A stretch of 64,000 nucleotides of DNA from JBLHKS01 sp047620505 (GTDB lineage Bacteria; Verrucomicrobiota; Verrucomicrobiia; Verrucomicrobiales; DEV007): NCBI GenBank assembly GCA_047620505.1, contig JBLHKS010000010.1, positions 1 to 64,000 of the forward strand. Reading direction: 5' to 3'. Positions 63,488 through 64,000 of the stretch are shown piece after piece. The translations under genes and the position numbers were made by a program. Positions within the stretch are counted from its first letter, which is position 1. Every line of letters begins with the position of its first letter. The notes under the pieces were generated by a model, which was not told the DNA's origin, ran no database searches, and saw nothing but the letters and a program-made list of their open reading frames with translations.

Positions 63488-64000
63488 TCAGGCTGCGCTC
63501 TGAGCGGATTTCGCATTGATCGAGCACTCAGCAGCTGCTGAGCCGCGGCGGTTCCACGGCGCTTTGGCGATGAGCATGCCCATCGCGCAGGAGTCGGTGA
63601 TTCCCGCGAAGGCAAGTCCAGCGCCAACGAAACCGGGGATGATCAGAAACCACGGATTGAGCAGGGCAAGCAGCGTCCCGATGAAGACCATCAAGCCAGC
63701 TGCGACGCGAACTTGACGTTCGAGGCTCATCGATTCGCGGCCGCGATTAAGTGGGAGATTGTGTTGTTCCCAACCGATGATTCCGCCTTCTAAGAGAACG
63801 GTGCTCTCGCAGTCCGCAGTGGAGCTTTTCGATCGCCTGTTTTGCGCGATTGCCGCTACGGCAGACAACGTAGATCGGTCGATCAGTGTCGAACACGCCT
63901 TTGATCTGTTCAGCATCGAGCGAGTCGAGTGGCGCGAGCTTCGAGCCCGCGATGTGGGCGGCTTCAAACTCAGTCGGCGTGCGAACATCGACGATTTGCG
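63488..64000 (-). pseudogene. YgaP-like rhodanese + DUF2892 membrane protein, frameshifted, partial
   Basis: The C-terminal part (63488 to about 63810) encodes LLEGGIIGWEQHNLPLNRG followed by a DUF2892 two-helix segment (VAAGLMVFIGTLLALLNP and GFVGAGLAFAGITDSCAMGM). The upstream rhodanese part (IVDVRTPTEFEAAHIAGSKL and YVVCRSGNRAKQAIEKL) runs in another frame and off the window edge. The two join only if one extra base near 63811-63825 is ignored. This is either a real broken gene or a sequencing error. A perfect palindrome lies at 63529. Confidence 0.75.

Larger units (their letters stand above)
2607..63540. repeat. Family of iterated palindromes CAGCAGCTGCTG
   Basis: Perfect copies start at 2607, 12787, 14577, 15272, 16479, 19827, 22550, 23768, 26923, 29136, 30947, 35303, 36812, 40890, 44943, 48491, 53134, 55059, 55986, 58252, 59201 and 63529. 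Near copies (one mismatch, a few with two) start at 660, 4276, 6433, 8509, 8773, 9601, 10438, 10993, 13351, 17482, 18485, 20600, 24494, 25106, 26045, 33182, 38904, 39595, 42413, 43683, 45417, 46291, 47403, 48944, 50398, 51593, 53755, 56881, 59793 and 62429. Many perfect copies extend to CCAGCAGCTGCTGG. The word is its own reverse complement, so it has no orientation. The entry spans from the first to the last perfect copy. Confidence 0.93.

Noticed and set aside
660..63540. The palindromes as rho-independent terminators or transposon footprints
   Set aside because: Most copies are deep inside genes, the 12-mer leaves no loop for a stable hairpin, there is no U-tract, and no target duplications or larger element surround them.

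Overview
This 64 kb window comes from a moderately GC-rich bacterium (GC near 60% by eye), most likely a member of the Planctomycetota-Verrucomicrobiota-Chlamydiota group and probably Verrucomicrobiota. The clues are two DUF1549/DUF1553 surface proteins with CxxCH motifs, a PVC-type haem-binding dehydrogenase-like protein, a cytochrome/WD40 protein, three secreted formylglycine sulfatases, an AlgJ/AlgX-like protein and a long MFS-acyltransferase fusion. No rRNA, tRNA, CRISPR array, prophage or transposase gene was seen.

Layout. 159-8186 (+) is one Mrp-type Na+/H+ antiporter operon (E, F, G, MbhD-like, B, C and three D-like subunits, no full-length MrpA) with a REP-like hairpin inserted in it. 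8192-8785 is riboflavin synthase. 8836-13050 is a 1404-residue SEFIR-NACHT-pentapeptide-WD40 protein, a bacterial NLR-like sensor, followed by a 21-bp tandem repeat and a sulfatase. 14814-23698 holds PEP carboxykinase (GTP), a double amidohydrolase and a vWA/histidine kinase/response regulator operon. 23795-36502 holds an AlgX-like protein, a sulfatase, the MFS-PlsC-adenylation fusion, a large unknown protein ending in 29-residue helical repeats, an SDR lacking its catalytic lysine, a sarcosine-oxidase-like enzyme and a glutamate-synthase-like pseudogene. 36503-50203 is mostly housekeeping: Mpl, PabB, HflX, oligopeptidase A, a probable ovothiol N-methyltransferase and two L,D-transpeptidases. 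50305-61177 is a PVC polysaccharide/sulfatase locus. 61196-64000 is a sulfur/persulfide locus (TauE exporter, MBL-rhodanese fusion, YgaP-like protein).

The most unusual signal is not a gene. The perfect palindrome CAGCAGCTGCTG occurs 22 times (about 0.006 expected from base composition), with about 29 more one- or two-mismatch copies, roughly one per gene. It is read in all three frames (QQLL, AAA, SSC), occurs on both sides of gene boundaries, and is spaced more evenly than chance. It looks like a highly iterated palindrome maintained at the DNA level, comparable in behaviour to cyanobacterial HIP1 but with a different sequence. A second word, TTTGTYAGG, also appears enriched (16 copies). 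The leading protein finding is the SEFIR-NACHT-WD40 gene, whose eight near-identical 126-bp repeats differ almost only at the predicted ligand-facing positions. All counts were made by eye and should be repeated by computer.
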